NCBI RefSeq assembly: GCF_003368535.1
Contig: NZ_QSLN01000004.1
Span: forward strand, 59,506-123,505
DNA length: 64,000 nucleotides
Origin: Ammonifex thiophilus
Lineage (GTDB): Bacteria > Bacillota > Desulfotomaculia > Desulfotomaculales > Ammonificaceae
Reading direction: 5' to 3'
Shown: positions 16,888-26,099 of the stretch, one piece after another
Layout of the letters: the number at the start of each line of letters is the position of its first letter
Numbering within the stretch: the stretch's first letter is position 1
Notes under the pieces: model-generated
What the model was told of the DNA's origin: nothing
The model's database searches: none
What the model saw: the letters and a program-made list of their open reading frames with translations, nothing else
Position numbers and translations under genes: made by a program

Positions 16888-18165
16888 TTACCTCCTTTTT
16901 ACTTTAAGCTTTAATCCTTCCTTGCCTACCACTATTACTTTCTCTCCCACCTCGGCTTCACCTTCATCTATCTCCGCTTGCCATAGCTCCCCCTCCAGAA
17001 AGACGATGCCGGTGGGGTTCAAGGGAGAGCGGACTTCCGCCAGCTTGCCGATCAGTTCCTCTTCTCCGGTCTGCACCCGTCGCTTCTGCCCCCGCACCAC
17101 CGCGGTAACCAGGAGGGTCATCAGGCCCGCCAGCGTGACGCTCATGGCAGCAATAAGGCCCGTGCTTACCTTTACTCCCTGGGGGCGGGTGCTGAAGAGG
17201 AGGAGCGAGCCCAAGATAAAACCTATTACCCCGCCGGTGGCCAGGATGCCGTGCGTAGGGGCAAAAACTTCGGCTACGAAAAAGCCGAAGGATAGTAGCA
17301 GGAGCAGAAGTCCTCCCCAGTAAGCATCGAGCGTCCCCAGGCTGTAGAGGGCCACCAACAAGGCGATTCCGCCGATCACCCCGGGGATTATAAGCCCAGG
17401 ATGGTAAATCTCCACCAGCAAGCCGATCATGCCGATGGTCAGAAGGAGATAAGCCACATCCGGGGTGAGAATGGCGGAAAGGATCTCTTCGGAACGGGTG
17501 AGGGAGACCTCCTGCAAGGTAGCCCCCACCAAAGCAAGCTTGACCTTCTGCCCGGAAGCCAGGATTATTTCCTTACCCTCCAGCTCCCGGAAAAGAGTTG
17601 CCTCGTCGGGAGCTATGAGATCTACGAGCTTCTCCCTTAGCGCCTCGGAGGCCGAGAAGGAACAGCTTTCGGTGACCATCTTTTCGGCCAACTCGGCGTT
17701 GCGCCCCCGCATCTGGGCCAGGGAGCGCATCCAGGCCGCTGCGTCCGCAGCCGCCTTCTTCAGAGCCACCTCGTCCCGGTCCTGCCCTCCCGCTACCGGG
17801 TGGGCTGCTCCGATGCGTGTCCCCGGTGCCATGGCCGCCACGTGCCCGCCCATGGTGATGAAAGCCCCTGCCGATGCGGCCCAGCCCCCAGCCGGGGTGA
17901 CGTAGACAATCACCGGTACGCGGGCGTTGACTTCCCGCGCTACGATCTTCTGGGTAGCGCTGTAAAGCCCGCCTGGAGTATTGAGCTTTATAAGGCAGGC
18001 CGCTGCACCCTCGCGCTCGGCCAGTTCGATCCCCCGATCTATGTAGTGGGCGGTCACCGGCATGATCGGGCCGTCCACCGTGAGCACCACCACCTTGTGG
18101 CCGGAAGCCGCCCCCACACTGGGAAGCAAGAAGAGAAGCAAAGCCAGTAAGAGCCACTTACGCAT
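16888..18165 (-). CDS. NfeD family membrane-bound ClpP-class serine protease
   Basis: 425-aa protein. The signal peptide (1-19) is followed by a ClpP-like protease domain to about 215 with Ser98 in AASAGAF and a Lys near 136 as the expected Ser-Lys dyad. Four to five membrane helices (about 225-345) and a C-terminal OB-fold NfeD domain follow. It acts at the outer face of the membrane, with stomatin as the known substrate in Pyrococcus. First gene of the nfeD-slipin pair. Confidence 0.93.
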   Translation of the reverse strand: MRKWLLLALLLFLLPSVGAASGHKVVVLTVDGPIMPVTAHYIDRGIELAEREGAAACLIKLNTPGGLYSATQKIVAREVNARVPVIVYVTPAGGWAASAGAFITMGGHVAAMAPGTRIGAAHPVAGGQDRDEVALKKAAADAAAWMRSLAQMRGRNAELAEKMVTESCSFSASEALREKLVDLIAPDEATLFRELEGKEIILASGQKVKLALVGATLQEVSLTRSEEILSAILTPDVAYLLLTIGMIGLLVEIYHPGLIIPGVIGGIALLVALYSLGTLDAYWGGLLLLLLSFGFFVAEVFAPTHGILATGGVIGFILGSLLLFSTRPQGVKVSTGLIAAMSVTLAGLMTLLVTAVVRGQKRRVQTGEEELIGKLAEVRSPLNPTGIVFLEGELWQAEIDEGEAEVGEKVIVVGKEGLKLKVKRR

Positions 18166-18279
18166 CCGTCTTCATACCCCCTAGGTATTGCTTCGCCCTC
18201 AAAGGGGTAAAACCCTGCGGAGAGAGCAAGGGAAAAAAGCTTCGATAGGAGAAAACATCTACCGGTGGGAGGGGAAAGC

Positions 18280-18825
18280 ATGGCGACGCCCAAGATCTTG
18301 CTCACCGGTCCGCCTGGCATAGGAAAGACCACAGTGATAAAGCGGCTGGCCTCTTCCCTAGGGGAGCGGGCGCGGGGATTTTACACCGAGGAGCAGAGGG
18401 AGGGAGGGAAGCGGGTCGGCTTTGTCGCCGTCACTCTGAGAGGGAGAAGGGCGGTTTTGGCCCATATCGGCTTCCCTTCACCGCTCAAAGTGGGGAAATA
18501 CCACGTAAACCCCCAGGGGCTGGACGAGGCTTTGGAGGAACTGGAGGAAGCCCTGGTCGAGGGGGGAAAGATTCTGCTGGTGGACGAGATAGGCAAAATG
18601 GAACTCCTCATCCCCCGCTTCCGGGAGGTGATCGAGAGGGTTTTGTCTTCCCCCTGGCCGGTCGTGGCCACCGTCCCCGCCAAACCGGTACCTTATACCG
18701 ATGAAGTGAAAAAACGGCCCGGATTCACACTCATAGAGGTGAACCGGGACAACCGCGACCTTTTACCTTCAAAACTCCTTAACCTTCTTGTAGTTCCCCC
18801 TGAGCTAGAGAAACAAGGGCGTTGA
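18280..18825 (+). CDS. THEP1 family nucleoside-triphosphatase
   Basis: 181-aa P-loop NTPase of the archaeal/thermophile THEP1 (NTPase_1) family. Walker A GPPGIGKTT is at about 10-18, Walker B is LLVDEIGKME, and ARGFYTEE is typical. The ATG at 18280 follows GGGAGGGG; an in-frame GTG at 18265 has no Shine-Dalgarno. Its 3' end overlaps the convergent cbiC gene by 47 bp. Cellular role unknown. Confidence 0.9.
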   Translation: MATPKILLTGPPGIGKTTVIKRLASSLGERARGFYTEEQREGGKRVGFVAVTLRGRRAVLAHIGFPSPLKVGKYHVNPQGLDEALEELEEALVEGGKILLVDEIGKMELLIPRFREVIERVLSSPWPVVATVPAKPVPYTDEVKKRPGFTLIEVNRDNRDLLPSKLLNLLVVPPELEKQGR

Positions 18826-19408
18826 CTACAGCAGCCGCCACTGGGCTTCCTCCGCGCGTCCCGCCCAGCACCACAGCTGGTAGGTCGGTGAACCAGAGGG
18901 CTTCCTTGGCCTCCGCCGCTCCCACCAGCCCCACCGGCACGCCCACTACCAGTGCCGGCCTTATCCCTTCCCGGTAGGCCTCCAGCACCCCCAGAAGAGC
19001 CGTGGGGGCATTGCCTACCGCTACCAGGCTTCCCGCCAGCTCCCCCTTCAGCAGGCGCATCCCCGCCAGGGAACGGGTAACACCATCTTTATCGGCGAGC
19101 TCCGCCGCTCCCGGGAGGCTAACCGCCACCTTTACCGGCCCGGGGTAGCGGTTCCTCACTCCCGCCGCCACCATCTCCACATCGCATATAAGTTTGGTGC
19201 CTTTGCTCACCGCCTCTATCCCGGCCGCCACCGCCCCCGGCCGGAAGAAGAGCTCTTCTACCAGCGACACGTCACCGGTAGCGTGGATCACCCGCTTGAC
19301 TACCTCTAGCTCTTCCTTGGTGAAGCGGTGGCGGTAAGGAGCGAGCGCCGCCTCCACGCGGTGAAAACTCTCGGCTTCTATGGTTCGAGGATCGAGCAAG
19401 AAATTCAT
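18779..19408 (-). CDS. cbiC: Cobalt-precorrin-8 methylmutase
   Basis: Moves the C11 methyl to C12 to give cobyrinate. 209 aa with the catalytic His42 in IHATGDVS and the conserved GVPVGLVGAAEAKEAL motif. Last gene of the cobalamin cluster, overlapping cbiX by 4 bp. Confidence 0.95.
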   Translation of the reverse strand: MNFLLDPRTIEAESFHRVEAALAPYRHRFTKEELEVVKRVIHATGDVSLVEELFFRPGAVAAGIEAVSKGTKLICDVEMVAAGVRNRYPGPVKVAVSLPGAAELADKDGVTRSLAGMRLLKGELAGSLVAVGNAPTALLGVLEAYREGIRPALVVGVPVGLVGAAEAKEALWFTDLPAVVLGGTRGGSPVAAAVVNALVSLAQGELQEG

Positions 19409-19785
19409 CCTCTGACCTCCGCCAGGCGATCGGCCAGGATGTCTACCAGGCGCGGATCGAACCCTATGGGCCGGGCCAGCGTAAAGGAGATCCCGGGATA
19501 CTTTTGGCTGAGTTCAACCAGCATTTCCGGGATATCTTCTTTGAGGTGCAGACCCGCCGTGAGAAAGACCGGTAGCACGATTATCCTTTCCACCCCTTGA
19601 GCCGCCAGCTTGGCTACCGCCTCTGGTAGCTTCTGGCGGGGGGTGCGGGGGTTCATCCAAGCCGGCTCCAACGAACTCTCCGGGTGAATAGCCTTTAAAG
19701 CTTCGGTTACCTCTACCAGAAACTGATTGGCCTCGTCCACCGCTCCCCGGCTCCCATGTCCCAAAACCACGATCCCTTCCTTCAC
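19405..19785 (-). CDS. cbiX: Sirohydrochlorin cobaltochelatase, short CbiX type
   Basis: Inserts cobalt into sirohydrochlorin at the entry to the anaerobic B12 path. At 126 aa it is the small single-domain CbiXS form that works as a homodimer. His10 (GHGSRG) and His80 (TAGLHLKEDIP) are the expected metal ligands. The GTG start at 19785 follows AAAGGAGAG and overlaps the cbiJ stop as GTGA. The longer open frame upstream of it only shadows cbiJ. Confidence 0.93.
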   Translation of the reverse strand: MKEGIVVLGHGSRGAVDEANQFLVEVTEALKAIHPESSLEPAWMNPRTPRQKLPEAVAKLAAQGVERIIVLPVFLTAGLHLKEDIPEMLVELSQKYPGISFTLARPIGFDPRLVDILADRLAEVRG

Positions 19786-20549
19786 CCTATCTCTCCTTTC
19801 CCCAGTTTTTCTACAGCCTGCAGAAGGTCTTCGAGACGATAAAAAGCCCCTTCCGGCTCCGGTGGCCGTCTCACCAGCACCACCGGCAGGCCGAGTGTCC
19901 AGGCGGCCTTTAACTTCTCTTCCACTCCCCCCGGAAAACCGCTCTCTTTGGTCACCACCACGGTGGCACCGTAGGCCCGGAAGAGAGCCCGGTTCAGCTC
20001 TTCGGTAAAGGGGCCGGTGAGGGCCACGATATCCCGGTGGGAAAGCCCAGCTGCCAGGCAGGCGGCCACCGCCTCTGGATCGGGCAGGCAGCGCACCACC
20101 ACCCGGCATCCTGCCATCTTTGCCCGGGTGGTGAAGAGAGGAAGGGTTCTGGTGCCGGTGGTGAGGAAAAGCACCGGACCCCTCCGCACCGCCTCCTCAG
20201 CCGCCGAGGTGAAGTCGGGGCAAAGTACGAGCAGCGGGTGCTCGGGCAAAGGAGGGGAAGGACGCGCCAGGCGAAGGTAAGGAAGGCCGGCCAGGGAACA
20301 GGCCTTTCGGATCTGTCGGCGCAGCTCGGTGGCGAAGGGGTGGGCAGCATCTACTACCAGCCTCACCTTCTTTTCCTGGAAAAGGGCTAAGAAGCCAGCC
20401 ACGTCCCGGCGCCCCACCACCGTCTCCACCTCCCCGGCAAAGGCTTCCCCCACCGGCGTGGCCAGGCTTACCAGCACCGACCAGCCGGCCGCTTTGAGCC
20501 GGGCCGCCACCTCCCTCCCCTCGCTCGTCCCCCCTAGCACCAGGATCAT
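19782..20549 (-). CDS. cbiJ: Cobalt-precorrin-6A reductase
   Basis: NAD(P)H-dependent reductase of the corrin macrocycle. It starts MILVLGGTSEGRE, the family signature, followed by VVDAAHPFA and VTKESG. Length 255 aa. Its ATG overlaps the cbiH stop by 4 bp. Confidence 0.94.
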   Translation of the reverse strand: MILVLGGTSEGREVAARLKAAGWSVLVSLATPVGEAFAGEVETVVGRRDVAGFLALFQEKKVRLVVDAAHPFATELRRQIRKACSLAGLPYLRLARPSPPLPEHPLLVLCPDFTSAAEEAVRRGPVLFLTTGTRTLPLFTTRAKMAGCRVVVRCLPDPEAVAACLAAGLSHRDIVALTGPFTEELNRALFRAYGATVVVTKESGFPGGVEEKLKAAWTLGLPVVLVRRPPEPEGAFYRLEDLLQAVEKLGKGEIG

Positions 20550-21358
20550 TTGCGCTCGTACCCCCGGGGAGTTATCATCAAACCGCCGGCCACGTAGGTC
20601 TGAGAGTTGCCTACGATGACCAAAGAGCGCATGTCCACCGGGAATTTCTCCATCTCCCCCACCGTGGTAAGCACCTTCCTTTCGCCGGGGCGGGTGGCCT
20701 CCCAGACGATGCCCACCGGCGTGTTAGGGTCCCGCCCCTCCTTTATGACCTCCACCGCCTCTTTCCACCTTCCCTGCCGGCGGGAGCTGGAGGGGTTGTA
20801 GAGGACCAGCACAAAGTCGGCGGCCAAAGCCCCTCTCAGCCGCTTTAAAATGAGGGGCCAGGGGGTGAGGAGATCGCTGAGACTCATAACGGCGAAGTCG
20901 TGTCCCAGCGGAGCCCCTAGGCAAGCGGCCGCGGCTGTGGCCGCTGTGACCCCCGGTATTACCTCCACTGCCAACCCCTTCTCCAGTGCCGCCTGCAAAA
21001 CCGGCACGGCCATACCATAAACCCCCGGATCACCGCCGGAGACTACCGCCACCCTTTTCCCTTTCTGCGCCTGAAGCACCGCCTCGCGCGCCCGCTCTAG
21101 CTCCTCCCGCATCCGCCCGGCGAACACTTCTTTTCCCTTAAGATAGGCAACTATGCTCTCCAGATAAGGGCGGTAGCCTATGATTACTTCCGCCTCCTCT
21201 AGGCAAGTAGCAGCGCGGAAGGTGAGGTCAGATAAACTTCCGGGGCCGATCCCCACTACGGCCAGTCGAGCTCGGCCAGGGCCACCGTCACCGCGGGGAA
21301 CACCCTCTTGGGCACCAGTAATCTCCTTCCGCCCGCCGCCAGGGCCGAAGCCGTGCAT
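20546..21358 (-). CDS. cbiH: Cobalt-precorrin-3B C17-methyltransferase
   Basis: SAM-dependent tetrapyrrole methylase that also contracts the ring. VVGIGPGSLSDLT lies at the start of the fold, then SGGDPGVYGMA, VIPGVTAA and LYNPSS. The first 30-odd residues from ATG 21358 overlap cbiG in another frame and match nothing. The real start is more likely near 21256, where GTG overlaps the cbiG stop (TAGTG), giving about 236 aa. The start is therefore uncertain and the identity is not. Confidence 0.93.
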   Translation of the reverse strand: MHGFGPGGGRKEITGAQEGVPRGDGGPGRARLAVVGIGPGSLSDLTFRAATCLEEAEVIIGYRPYLESIVAYLKGKEVFAGRMREELERAREAVLQAQKGKRVAVVSGGDPGVYGMAVPVLQAALEKGLAVEVIPGVTAATAAAACLGAPLGHDFAVMSLSDLLTPWPLILKRLRGALAADFVLVLYNPSSSRRQGRWKEAVEVIKEGRDPNTPVGIVWEATRPGERKVLTTVGEMEKFPVDMRSLVIVGNSQTYVAGGLMITPRGYERK

Positions 21359-22308
21359 ACATTTCCCACCCCTACTTTTTCTTTAACGAAGGCGCTTGCG
21401 GGCAAAGGATCGGGCCAGGATTTTTCTACCTCCGCCAGCTCCTCCGTTGAGAAGTAGCGCAGTTTAAGACCCATAGAAGCCGCCGCCTCCTCCAGGCCCT
21501 TCTCGCCCTGCTTTAAGGTCACCGTGGCCAGCGCTTTTAGGGCCAGCAGAGAAAAGCCCGCTTCTTTTACCGTCTCTTCAAGGGCCAGCATTACCTGCTC
21601 CGCCTTCACTCCCCGGCGGCAGCCCACCCCCGCCACCAACTTGCGCGGGCAAAGAACGAGGAAAGGGGGCGGTTCGGGCAAAATCCTGGCCGAAACCCAG
21701 ACGGTGAGGGGATATTTCTGAGGGAAGGTGGTTCCGGGACGCCAGGGGTACACCTTAACCGAAGGAGGCCAGGGGAGGGGTAAGCGGGGGAGATCTTCAT
21801 CCCAATAAAGCCAGACCTCCTCCCCCTCCAGCAAGGCCCGGGTGGCGCGGGCAAGGTGCTCGCGGGGATAAAAAGCGAGGTCGTGCCGCCGGGCAAAGAC
21901 GTCCCAGGAGGTGACACCGAGGGAGTCACTGGCGGTAGTGATCACCGGCACGGCCCCTAAGACACCCGCCACCTTCTCTGCCAGTTCGTTGGCCCCGCGG
22001 TGCCCCCCCAGGAGGCTCACCGCGAACCGACCCCCCTCGTCCACCACTACCACCGGCGGATCGGAAATCTTGTCCCGCAAAAGGGGGGCCAGGAGCCTCA
22101 CCGCCGCCCCCACCGCTCCCACCCAGATTATTCCTTGCGCCTTGGGGAAGAGGTCCGCCAAAAGCTCGCCCAATGAGTCGTAGGCTTCCTCTCCCTCCGC
22201 CAGTCGCCGGGGAAGGCAAACCTTTACCGGAAAGGGCAAACCTTCTTTTAAACTCCGGGCCAACTCTTTTCCCCTTCTGCCCAGGACCACCACGGCCAGC
22301 TCTTTCAT
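21256..22308 (-). CDS. cbiG: Cobalt-precorrin-5A hydrolase
   Basis: Opens the delta-lactone and releases the C2 unit as acetaldehyde. The N-terminal domain has GGHRGANELA and the C-terminal domain starts VAGVGCRRG. 350 aa, with both halves present. Its start overlaps the cbiF stop by 4 bp. Confidence 0.94.
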   Translation of the reverse strand: MKELAVVVLGRRGKELARSLKEGLPFPVKVCLPRRLAEGEEAYDSLGELLADLFPKAQGIIWVGAVGAAVRLLAPLLRDKISDPPVVVVDEGGRFAVSLLGGHRGANELAEKVAGVLGAVPVITTASDSLGVTSWDVFARRHDLAFYPREHLARATRALLEGEEVWLYWDEDLPRLPLPWPPSVKVYPWRPGTTFPQKYPLTVWVSARILPEPPPFLVLCPRKLVAGVGCRRGVKAEQVMLALEETVKEAGFSLLALKALATVTLKQGEKGLEEAAASMGLKLRYFSTEELAEVEKSWPDPLPASAFVKEKVGVGNVCTASALAAGGRRLLVPKRVFPAVTVALAELDWP

Positions 22309-23066
22309 TTCTTCCCCCGACGATAGCTGTGGCTAAAGTGGGGATCGTAGAGACAAGAAGGGGCACCCTCCCCTTTAAGAAAATCTCCCACCAGCACAAG
22401 CGCGGTGCGGGTCACTCCCTCCCGCCTGGCTACCTGGGCCAGCTCCGCCAGCGGGCAGGTGAAGATTCGCTCCTCCGGCCAGGTAACCCTCTCCACCAGA
22501 GCCGCCGGTGTATCCGGCGGGTAGCCTGCCAGCAAAGCGGACACCGCCTCCTCGGCCAAGGAAGCACTGAGAAAAAGACACAGGCTAGCCCGGTGCTGGG
22601 AGAGAGCGCGCAAATCTTCCGGAACCGGCGTCCTCCCCGCCACCCGGGTGAGGATCAGGGTCTGGGTAACACCAGGCAACGTGTACTCCCTTTTAAGCCG
22701 GGCAGCCGCCGCCAAGAAAGAGCTCACCCCCGGCACCACCTCACAAGGGATTCCCCTTTTCTCTAGCTCCGACACCAACTCTGCCAGCGCTCCGTAAAGG
22801 CTGGGATCGCCGGAGGAAAGGCGCACCACCGTTTTGTCCGCCCGCGCCCCTTCCTCCAGCAGGCGCACTATTTCTTCCCGGTCGAGTTCGGCGCTGTTGT
22901 AAAGGGCAGCCTGCGGAGAGACGTACTGCAAAAGCGCCGAAGGAATGAGCGAACCGGCGTATACCACGAGATCAGCTTCTCTTAAAAGCCGCGCCCCCTT
23001 CACCGTAATGAGTTCCGGATCTCCTGGCCCCGCCCCCACGATGTAAACCGGCCGCAAAAAAGCCAC
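22305..23066 (-). CDS. cbiF: Cobalt-precorrin-4 C11-methyltransferase
   Basis: SAM-dependent methylase (253 aa) with YIVGAGPGDPELITVKG at the N-terminus, LSSGDPSLYGALAE and VVPGVSSF. VVYAGSLIP is a good discriminator for the precorrin-4 enzyme. It lies 3 bp after cbiL. Confidence 0.95.
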   Translation of the reverse strand: MAFLRPVYIVGAGPGDPELITVKGARLLREADLVVYAGSLIPSALLQYVSPQAALYNSAELDREEIVRLLEEGARADKTVVRLSSGDPSLYGALAELVSELEKRGIPCEVVPGVSSFLAAAARLKREYTLPGVTQTLILTRVAGRTPVPEDLRALSQHRASLCLFLSASLAEEAVSALLAGYPPDTPAALVERVTWPEERIFTCPLAELAQVARREGVTRTALVLVGDFLKGEGAPSCLYDPHFSHSYRRGKK

Positions 23067-23069
23067 CTC

Positions 23070-23771
23070 CTAAAAGCGCGACCTGTGCACTATCACCTGC
23101 GAAAGGTAAGGCGCCTTCTCCACCTCGGCCGCCAGACGGACCTTTTCTTCCGGCGTGCTGCAGCGCTCCACCAGCCGCGCCTGGGCAAGGAAACCCCGCG
23201 CGGCCAGGAACTCCCGCAGCCTTCCCCAGTGCCTTCCCCCTTTGAGGAAAACCAGACAGTCAAACTCATTAAGCCAGCTGTCGAAGGAGAAATCACCCGT
23301 TACCGGGATCACCGCCAGGCGCTCGTCTTCCTGCACCCAGACCCCTCCCAGCGCCATGCAAGACGAAAGGGAGCTCACTCCCGGCACCACCGCTACCCTG
23401 GTCTCCGGAGCCAAAGCCAGTACCGCTTGGCGCAAGTAAGGAAAGGTGCTGTAAAAAGAAGGATCTCCCAGGGTGACGAAGGCCACATCCTTTCCTCGCC
23501 GCAGCCGAGCCACCACCTGAGAAGCTGCCTCCCGCCAAGCTTCCTCCAGAACCTTCCGGTCCCGGGTCATAGGGAAATAGAGCAGCAGGAGCTCCTTTGA
23601 CCGAAGCTTTTCCCCTAGCAAGGAGGCCACCACCTCTCCGGCCAGGCTTTCCCCTTCCTCCCGTGAGCGGGGAGCGCAGATGACCGGCACTTCCTCCAAA
23701 AGCCTTAGCGCCTTGAGGGTAACGAGCTCCGGATCACCCGGTCCTACCCCCACGCCGTAAAGAGTGGCCAT
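23070..23771 (-). CDS. cbiL: Cobalt-precorrin-2 C20-methyltransferase
   Basis: SAM-dependent methylase (233 aa). GVGVGPGDPELVTLKALR and VICAPRS at the N-terminus mark the C20 enzyme, followed by TLGDPSFYSTF and VVPGVSS. It abuts cbiT, with its ATG next to the cbiT stop. Confidence 0.95.
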   Translation of the reverse strand: MATLYGVGVGPGDPELVTLKALRLLEEVPVICAPRSREEGESLAGEVVASLLGEKLRSKELLLLYFPMTRDRKVLEEAWREAASQVVARLRRGKDVAFVTLGDPSFYSTFPYLRQAVLALAPETRVAVVPGVSSLSSCMALGGVWVQEDERLAVIPVTGDFSFDSWLNEFDCLVFLKGGRHWGRLREFLAARGFLAQARLVERCSTPEEKVRLAAEVEKAPYLSQVIVHRSRF

Positions 23772-24374
23772 TCATCTCCCCTCCCCCGGTTTTTCGGCCA
23801 CCACCAGAAAGATGGGGTTTCCTCCCTTGAGAAGGCAGCGGGATCCCACTTTTTCTCCTCGGACAAGCATCATCCCCAAGAGCTCCGCTTCCCAGCCCAA
23901 AGCATCGGTCCAGCGGTAGGCCTCCCAGAGAGTATCCAGGGTAACTCCGGTTATTGCCACCCGCCCCCCGGGTAAAAGTCTTTCCCCCACCACTTTCAGG
24001 ATGGCTCCCAGCTTGCCCCCACTCCCCCCCACGAAAACCCGGTGGGGCGAAGGAAGGGAAAGCAGAGCCTCCGGCGCCTCCCCTTCCAGTATCGCCAGGT
24101 TGTCGAGTTCCCAGGAAGATGCGTTGGCCCTGGCCACGGCTACCCGCTCCGGATCCCGCTCCACCGCGTAAACTTTCCCTTCGGGCCGGATCAGGCGCGC
24201 CGCCTCCACTGCCACCGCTCCCGTCCCCGTCCCCACATCCCAAAAGACCTGCCCCGGTGCCAAGCGCAGCTTGGCCAAGGCTACCACCCGGACCTCCTGC
24301 CGGGTAAGGGGAATCGCTTGGCGCCGGAAGCAAGAATCGGGCAGGCCAGGAGTGATAAAAGGGAAATCAGGCAA
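23772..24374 (-). CDS. cbiT: Cobalt-precorrin-6B C15-methyltransferase (decarboxylating)
   Basis: Rossmann methyltransferase (about 200 aa) acting at C15 with loss of the C12 acetate carboxyl. SAM motif VGTGTGAVAVEAA, acidic ERD at the end of strand 2, and the family VGGSGGKL motif. I chose TTG 24374, which overlaps the end of the cbiD-cbiE gene by 8 bp and gives a normal N-terminus (LPDFPFITPGLPD). A longer frame upstream only shadows cbiE. Confidence 0.92.
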   Translation of the reverse strand: MPDFPFITPGLPDSCFRRQAIPLTRQEVRVVALAKLRLAPGQVFWDVGTGTGAVAVEAARLIRPEGKVYAVERDPERVAVARANASSWELDNLAILEGEAPEALLSLPSPHRVFVGGSGGKLGAILKVVGERLLPGGRVAITGVTLDTLWEAYRWTDALGWEAELLGMMLVRGEKVGSRCLLKGGNPIFLVVAEKPGEGR

Positions 24375-26097
24375 AGATGACCACCACCGCGTTCGACCAG
24401 TCTCCCTCAAGTTTCGCCAGCTGCCCGGCCTCTCCCTGCTCAAGAAGCTTTTCCTCCGCAAGCGTGAGGTCCGCTCCCACCGCCACCGGCAAATCACCGT
24501 AGCCGGCAGCCGCCAGCACCTCCCCTATTCGCTGGGGAGGGAAAGCGGGGCCGGTGAGGACCACCACCGTCCCCCCTCTTTTCACCTCGGCCAGCAACTC
24601 TTCCTCCGTGCCCCGCCCGTGTAGGCTCAGAAAACGGGCCTCCTCGTAACCCTTACCCAGGCGGGCGAAAAGGGTAGAAACCGCGCTTATGCCCGGCACC
24701 ACTCGGAGAGGGAGCTGAGGAAGCTCGCGCCTGAGCGTCTGAAGTATGCTAAAGAGCCCCGGATCGCCCGAAACCAGCACCGCTACGGGGGAGGTGGAGC
24801 TTTCTCTTTCGAGCAAGGTGAAAAGGGAGGCGAAAGGGGGAAGCAAGGGCTCGCCGGTAAGGCCCAGGCGCTTCAAAACCTTGGGAGCTCCTACCACCAG
24901 CTTAGCCCCACGGATCACCCGCCAGGCTGCCGGGGTAAGATAGGCCGGGTCGCCCGGCCCCACCCCCACCAGGTAAACGCCGGGAGAAAGAGAAGAAAAG
25001 GGAAAAGCAAGATCTACTCCCAGCTGAGAAGCCAGAGTACAGGCCTCCTCACTGCAGCCCAAGATCTTTCCTTCCCGGTCGAAAAGGACCGCTCCCACCT
25101 GCAGCTTTCCCTCCGTGTATTCCCGGGCTTTTAAGGCCGCCCGCGCAGCCACCCGGTGCCACGTACGCTCCAGGTTTTCTTTAGCCAGCCATTCCGCCGC
25201 CTCCTCTACCGTGGCCGCCTCCAGCACCCGTCCTACCAGGAAAGGCGAAGCCCCCTCCGCCGCCGCCAACGCCGCCAGCACCTCCAGGCGGGCATCGGCC
25301 ACCCGGCTGTGGGTGTTAAAAATCCCTCCCGCCACTTTTAAAAGCTTTCCCGCTTGCCCCCAGAGGAGCACCCCCTCCACTCCCGCCTCGGCGCAGTGCT
25401 GCAAGAGAAAGCCCACGTAATTAGCCATGGGCACCACCGCCGCTGCCGGGAAGCCGTAACCTAGGGCCAGCCTCTCAGCAGAACGCCCCGGAACCAGGAC
25501 TAAGATACGCTGCCCCTCCGCCACCGCCACGTTTACCGCCGCCTTGAGGCTTTCCCGGTAGGCCTCTTCGGAGAAAGGAACCACTATTCCGGTGGTGCCC
25601 AAGATGGAAATTCCTCCTACTATACCCAGCCGGGGATTAAAGGTGCGGGCCGCCACCTCCTCCCCGCCCGGAACGCTTACGGTGATGACCGCCCCTTGCC
25701 CGGGAGGCAATACTTCTCTTACCGCCTCCAGGATCATCTGCCGCGGTCCCGGGTTTATGGCCGGCTCTCCTGGGGGCACGGGCAGACCGGGGCGCGTCAC
25801 CACCCCTACCCCCGGCCCTCCTTCCAACCGGAGCTCAGGAGCAGGAGCCACGGTGGCGTAGACGGTAAGCCCGTGAGTGACATCAGGATCGTCTCCCGCG
25901 TCTTTCACCACTCCGCAGCGCGCCCATCCTTCCCCCTTCTCCGCCGAGGCTACGGGCAGCACGAGCTCTTTGCCCTGAGGGGTTTTTATTCTTACCTCCT
26001 GCACCAAAACGCCGTGGAAGAGAAGGAGAGCCGCCGCTTTGGCCGCTGCCGCAGCACAGGCGCCGGTGGTGTAGCCGTGACGCCAGGACTTCTTCAA
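24367..26097 (-). CDS. cbiD: CbiD-CbiE fusion: cobalt-precorrin-5B C1-methyltransferase / precorrin-6B C5-methyltransferase
   Basis: One 576-aa frame holds two corrin enzymes. Residues 1 to about 370 are CbiD (HGYTTGACAAAAAKAA, then GGISILGTTGIV). From residue 374 a complete tetrapyrrole methylase of the CbiE type begins (YLVGVGPGDPAYLTPAA, VSGDPGLFSI, VVPGISAVS). No stop or restart lies between them, so this is a real fusion. CbiE normally pairs with CbiT, which follows with an 8-bp overlap. It begins 2 bp after the cbiM/cbiO scar and should be riboswitch controlled. Confidence 0.93.
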   Translation of the reverse strand: MKKSWRHGYTTGACAAAAAKAAALLLFHGVLVQEVRIKTPQGKELVLPVASAEKGEGWARCGVVKDAGDDPDVTHGLTVYATVAPAPELRLEGGPGVGVVTRPGLPVPPGEPAINPGPRQMILEAVREVLPPGQGAVITVSVPGGEEVAARTFNPRLGIVGGISILGTTGIVVPFSEEAYRESLKAAVNVAVAEGQRILVLVPGRSAERLALGYGFPAAAVVPMANYVGFLLQHCAEAGVEGVLLWGQAGKLLKVAGGIFNTHSRVADARLEVLAALAAAEGASPFLVGRVLEAATVEEAAEWLAKENLERTWHRVAARAALKAREYTEGKLQVGAVLFDREGKILGCSEEACTLASQLGVDLAFPFSSLSPGVYLVGVGPGDPAYLTPAAWRVIRGAKLVVGAPKVLKRLGLTGEPLLPPFASLFTLLERESSTSPVAVLVSGDPGLFSILQTLRRELPQLPLRVVPGISAVSTLFARLGKGYEEARFLSLHGRGTEEELLAEVKRGGTVVVLTGPAFPPQRIGEVLAAAGYGDLPVAVGADLTLAEEKLLEQGEAGQLAKLEGDWSNAVVVIFA

Positions 26098-26099
26098 CT

